Shown here in pieces: positions 62,101-64,000 of a stretch of DNA of 64,000 nt. Origin of the DNA: Paracentrotus lividus (lineage: Eukaryota > Echinodermata > Echinoidea > Camarodonta > Echinidae); assembly GCA_940671915.1 (NCBI GenBank), contig CALNVZ010003434.1, forward strand, positions 3,008,719 to 3,072,718, given 5' to 3'. The notes under the pieces were generated by a model. The model ran no database searches and was not told where the DNA came from. It saw only the letters and a list, made by a program, of their open reading frames with translations. Both the position numbers and the translations under genes were made by a program. Position 1 is the stretch's first letter. Each line of letters opens with the position of its first letter.

Positions 62101-64000
62101 GGCCTCTTTATTGATTTGCCATTTCTTTCTATCTTGTACTGCTCCAGTTCATTTTATGCCATGGCTGTACTTTCCGATGTCTTTCCATCTCCTGCATTGT
62201 CTGCCTCTGCTTCTTGTATGAGTCTCTATGCCTGTCTTACCTTTGGTTTGCCACAGTTCACAATCTATGAAATGCAGAGATTTAACTGCAATGCAATGTT
62301 TTTAGCTCTGAATCTTTGCCTTTTCTAGTTTCTGAAGTCCTGATTGAGACTTGTAAAAGAGGAGGGGTTTTTGGACCTCCATAGAGAATGAATGTTTTCT
62401 TCTTTCAGTCATCTGCAGTAAGGCCTGTTGCTCAAAGTCAAGTTTACCGTAAGCCCAGGTCTGAGGATACATTGAAGACTTGTTCTTGCTTTCTGTATTC
62501 GTATCAAATTCAGATGGTTTGCAGAAAGTGATTACCTGACAGTGATGTTGAATGTTTACATCTTGTCCCTCTGGTTTGATTTATTTGCCTCGTACAGTAC
62601 ATTTTCTTACAAAGCTTAAATGATTAATTTGCAATTGTCAAATGGTATGAAGACACATACATTGTATGTAAATCAATAGTTAAAGCAATACTATGTATAA
62701 ATTATGTTTTGCAGAAATATTTTGTTGCCTATTTGTATGAGACCGCATATCTGTTTTCATTTTTTTTAAGATTAAAAGAAAATATTGCTCTATTATTTCA
62801 AGTGCTGAATGAAAAATGAAATAACACTCATACCAAATTTGAGCATGACTCTGTAGGCAGAAAGTCCATCTGCCAAAAAACAAACACTGTTTGTCCAGTC
62901 ATATGTACATGTATTAACCATCTATGTTTGCTTTCCATTATTGAGCTCTTATTAATGATATTTTTTTTTATTGCTTTAAGTAAATCCTGTATGAATATCC
63001 AACAAAACAAATTGCAAAAGGCAGTCACTGGAAAGTCATCCCTTGACAGGAAGTCTTTAAATAGAGAGATTACCAATTGGGGATTTAGGCCTCCCATTTT
63101 TTATGTCTTCTGAATTTATGGACAACACAGTGGACACAAAGACAAGTTGTCAACACCTAACTTAGGTCACATACAATTTTAATTTTATATTCTGGTTTTT
63201 GTCCAATTAAGGAACTCAATTTTTGGATGAGACAAAAATGCCTAGTAGACATTCACATGTATCCAATCTAATAAACAAGCATGCATATGTTATACAATGC
63301 CTTATGAGGTATAGAAGAAGTAATTATGATACCTCTTCTTATACATGTATATTGTTTATCCTCAGATCGGAAAAGAACAGGACTCAGTTCCTCAGGTAGA
63401 AAACACAAAACATTTATTTCTTTATTTAACACCCTGTAGAATGGCTAATGCTTTTAGCATGCGCCCTCTCTATCTCTATCTTTCTCTTCTCTGCCCTGTT
63501 GCACTCATGTTAACCCTCTGAACGCCAACTATACTGAGCTATGTAGTGCGTCGCATACCCAAGCAGGTTAGCATGCTGTCTGAGGATTAACAACCCTGTG
63601 TAGTGAAAGTTCTCCTGTGGTTGTTCCAATAGATCATACATGTGGTCTTTGAAATTGGAAAATGTTGAGAGTAAGAGTAAAGACAGTTTTAATAGTTGGA
63701 CAAGTAATATAATGGTAGTCAAATTCTGTTCCTTGGTGTTGTGTGAAATTTTTGTCTGAGGGAAGTCATTTAAGGTACTGTATATAAAAATGTTCAAAAA
63801 GATGGATCGTAAATAGTTTGATGTGACTTTGAAGTGATTACTGTGAAATATATAGGTTTGTAGTTGGTGCAGTAATTAATTCCATAATCACTCTCAACTT
63901 ACAAAATGGCTTTTAAATAGTCTTTCTAAATTATCCCTTGGAGGTAGCAAGATTGTGTTTCACTTTTTTGGGGGGTCGAAGGATTTATTCAAATTCCTGC
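47139..64000 (+). CDS. CLTC: CLTC (clathrin heavy chain), gene span, 3' part outside window
   Basis: Gene-level entry for exons 47139-47180, 55464-55671 and 61473-61741. Together they encode the first 173 residues or so of a protein of about 1,675 residues in the family, that is roughly the first half of the N-terminal seven-bladed beta-propeller. In the cell, clathrin heavy chain forms the triskelion legs of coated vesicles at the plasma membrane and trans-Golgi; the propeller binds adaptor clathrin-box peptides. Junctions are phase 0, 1 and 0. Sequence identity to vertebrate clathrin is very high across all three exons. No later exon is visible before the window ends. Confidence 0.96.
48170..48446 (-). 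repeat. Interspersed repeat shared with 5371-5560 (inverted)
   Basis: TTTCACTGTTTTAAGATAGT and the following bases up to CAGTAGTTTG match, in reverse complement, 5371-5431. CACATGGTTTT and TTTCCTGTTGT words are shared further out. It ends near TAAATCCCTTTAA, like the AGGGAT end of the 5302-6126 element. Confidence 0.55.
48541..48590 (+). other. Possible orphan terminal exon
   Basis: A good acceptor (atatttttgcag) is followed by a short frame [15 protein letters not shown] and a stop at 48588-48590, with AATAAA at 48838-48843. The frame needs a phase-2 donor, so it cannot be joined to CLTC exon 1 in that frame. It could be the last exon of a nested transcript or chance. Confidence 0.2.
49365..49476. 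mobile_element. Decayed single arm of MITE family B
   Basis: GGTGGATTTTCTTCAAACC, TATTTTTTCTTTATTTTTCT and GTGTGAACTTTC follow the order of the right arm of 8670-9163. Confidence 0.5.
53214..53424 (-). repeat. Interspersed repeat, left member of an inverted pair
   Basis: The reverse complement of 55898-56078 aligns along most of its length. Shared blocks include ATGCTTTTTGGGGAGTGATT, GAGAGC..CTAGGAGAGCTAT and TTTTAAAAATCAGTCCCT. CLTC exon 2 lies between the two copies. Confidence 0.75.
54001..54158. mobile_element. Fold-back MITE with GTAACACAAAGGTTTGC arms
   Basis: A 158-bp hairpin. The left CGTAACACAAAGGTTTGC is matched inverted by GCAAACCTTTGTGTTACG, and both continue into GATCGCAAA/ATCGCAAA-type sequence. 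GGGCCC closes each end. Confidence 0.75.
55464..55671 (+). CDS. CLTC: CLTC exon 2
   Basis: This is 208 bp, with acceptor gaacag| and donor AAAG|gtaaga, phase 0 in and phase 1 out. It encodes [20 protein letters not shown] through [10 protein letters not shown], the first blades of the beta-propeller. [15 protein letters not shown] is almost invariant in animal clathrins. An upstream ATG at 55431 in the same frame lies in the intron and is not the start, because CLTC exon 1 is found at 47139. Confidence 0.97.
55898..56078 (+). repeat. Interspersed repeat, right member of an inverted pair
   Basis: See 53214-53424. It starts AGGGACTGATTTTTAAAATT and ends CGCCACTCCCTAA, 227 bp after the end of CLTC exon 2. 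Confidence 0.75.
58112..58250. mobile_element. Short fold-back MITE, family C, copy 2
   Basis: GGGGGGCATTTCATCAAAGG is repeated inverted as CCTTTGATGAAATGCCCCCC. TTATCCGACAA faces TTGTCGGATAA. 139 bp, better preserved than 44062-44201. Confidence 0.8.
59382..60266. mobile_element. Mariner-like fold-back MITE
   Basis: An 885-bp element between TA dinucleotides (59380-59381, 60267-60268). The ends CAGTGTGTCC and inverted CAGTGTGTCC match exactly, and the arms extend at least 140 bp (AACTGGATGAAATTTTAT faces ATTTCATCCAGTT). The TA target and the CAGTG end fit the Tc1/mariner class; no transposase is encoded. Confidence 0.8.
61473..61741 (+). CDS. CLTC: CLTC exon 3
   Basis: This is 269 bp, with acceptor cattcag| and donor CACAG|gtgagc, phase 1 in and phase 0 out. 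Its first two bases complete Ala, giving [18 protein letters not shown] across the join. It runs through [17 protein letters not shown] and [19 protein letters not shown] to GISAQ, all propeller sequence and very close to vertebrate clathrin. Confidence 0.97.
61742..64000 (+). other. CLTC intron 3 (partial)
   Basis: It holds a TCTA/CTCT-rich simple repeat at about 61964-62050 and a candidate microexon at 63366-63395. The next expected propeller exon (starting QNRVVG in vertebrates) is not seen before the end. Confidence 0.6.
63366..63395 (+). other. CLTC: Candidate 30-nt CLTC microexon
   Basis: A strong acceptor (ttgtttatcctcag|) and a usable donor (CAG|gtagaa) enclose 30 nt reading [10 protein letters not shown], phase 0 on both sides. 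It could be inserted after GISAQ without changing the frame. Vertebrate clathrin has no such insert, so it may be a lineage-specific cassette or chance. Confidence 0.25.

Noticed and set aside
1-64000. CRISPR arrays, bacterial operons, tRNA or rRNA genes
   Set aside because: No spaced direct repeats of CRISPR type, no gene clusters with short spacing, and no tRNA or rRNA signature noticed. The exon-intron structure is metazoan.

Overview
This is a eukaryotic, intron-rich, AT-rich window. It is probably from an echinoderm, most likely a sea urchin. The gene families are metazoan, and the non-coding DNA is full of small fold-back transposons, TCTAGA-rich patches and ATGTACATGT-type words. The species assignment is an inference; no ribosomal or mitochondrial marker is present.

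Three loci are supported. (1) MNT, the MAX-network transcriptional repressor, on the minus strand. Its first coding exon (Sin3-interacting helix) is at 18419-18512. A large His/Gln/Pro-rich exon follows at 6684-7655, then three bHLH-zipper exons at 3472-3513, 2956-3073 and 2186-2471. A long Ser/Thr/Gln-rich exon at 1-1250 runs off the window. All junction phases agree except for one indel near the end of the large exon. (2) A single-exon 347-codon minus-strand gene at 41720-42763 that I do not recognise. It has an acidic N-terminus, a Ser/Thr-rich middle, a basic patch and a helical C-terminus. (3) CLTC, clathrin heavy chain, on the plus strand, with exons at 47139-47180, 55464-55671 and 61473-61741, continuing past the end.

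From about 6.6 to 43.6 kb the sequence is a mosaic of near-identical segments. Calling the consecutive blocks D, K, L, M, R and S, the window reads D-K (6624-11440), D' (11570-16309), a 25-N gap, L-M-R (16335-23665), K-L-M (23672-28431), a 25-N gap, M-R-S (28457-37405), then R-S (37410-43610). The copies differ by many one-base indels and a few clean insertions. This fits two haplotypes laid end to end with gap-filling from noisy long reads, not real tandem duplication. As a result MNT exon 2 appears twice, MNT exon 1 three times and the single-exon gene twice, in most cases with one good and one damaged copy. The likely true order is MNT (minus), single-exon gene (minus), CLTC (plus).

The duplication gives natural allele comparisons. 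The clearest is a 494-bp fold-back element flanked by TTAA in one copy (8670-9163), with a perfect single-TTAA empty site in the other (13556-13559). Other points of interest are an intronic element with seven perfect TTACGTAA palindromes, CACGTG E-boxes around the first exon of MNT (itself an E-box-binding protein), an inverted repeat pair flanking CLTC exon 2, and a possible 30-nt in-frame microexon in CLTC. I saw no CRISPR array, operon, tRNA or rRNA, and no new multi-gene system.
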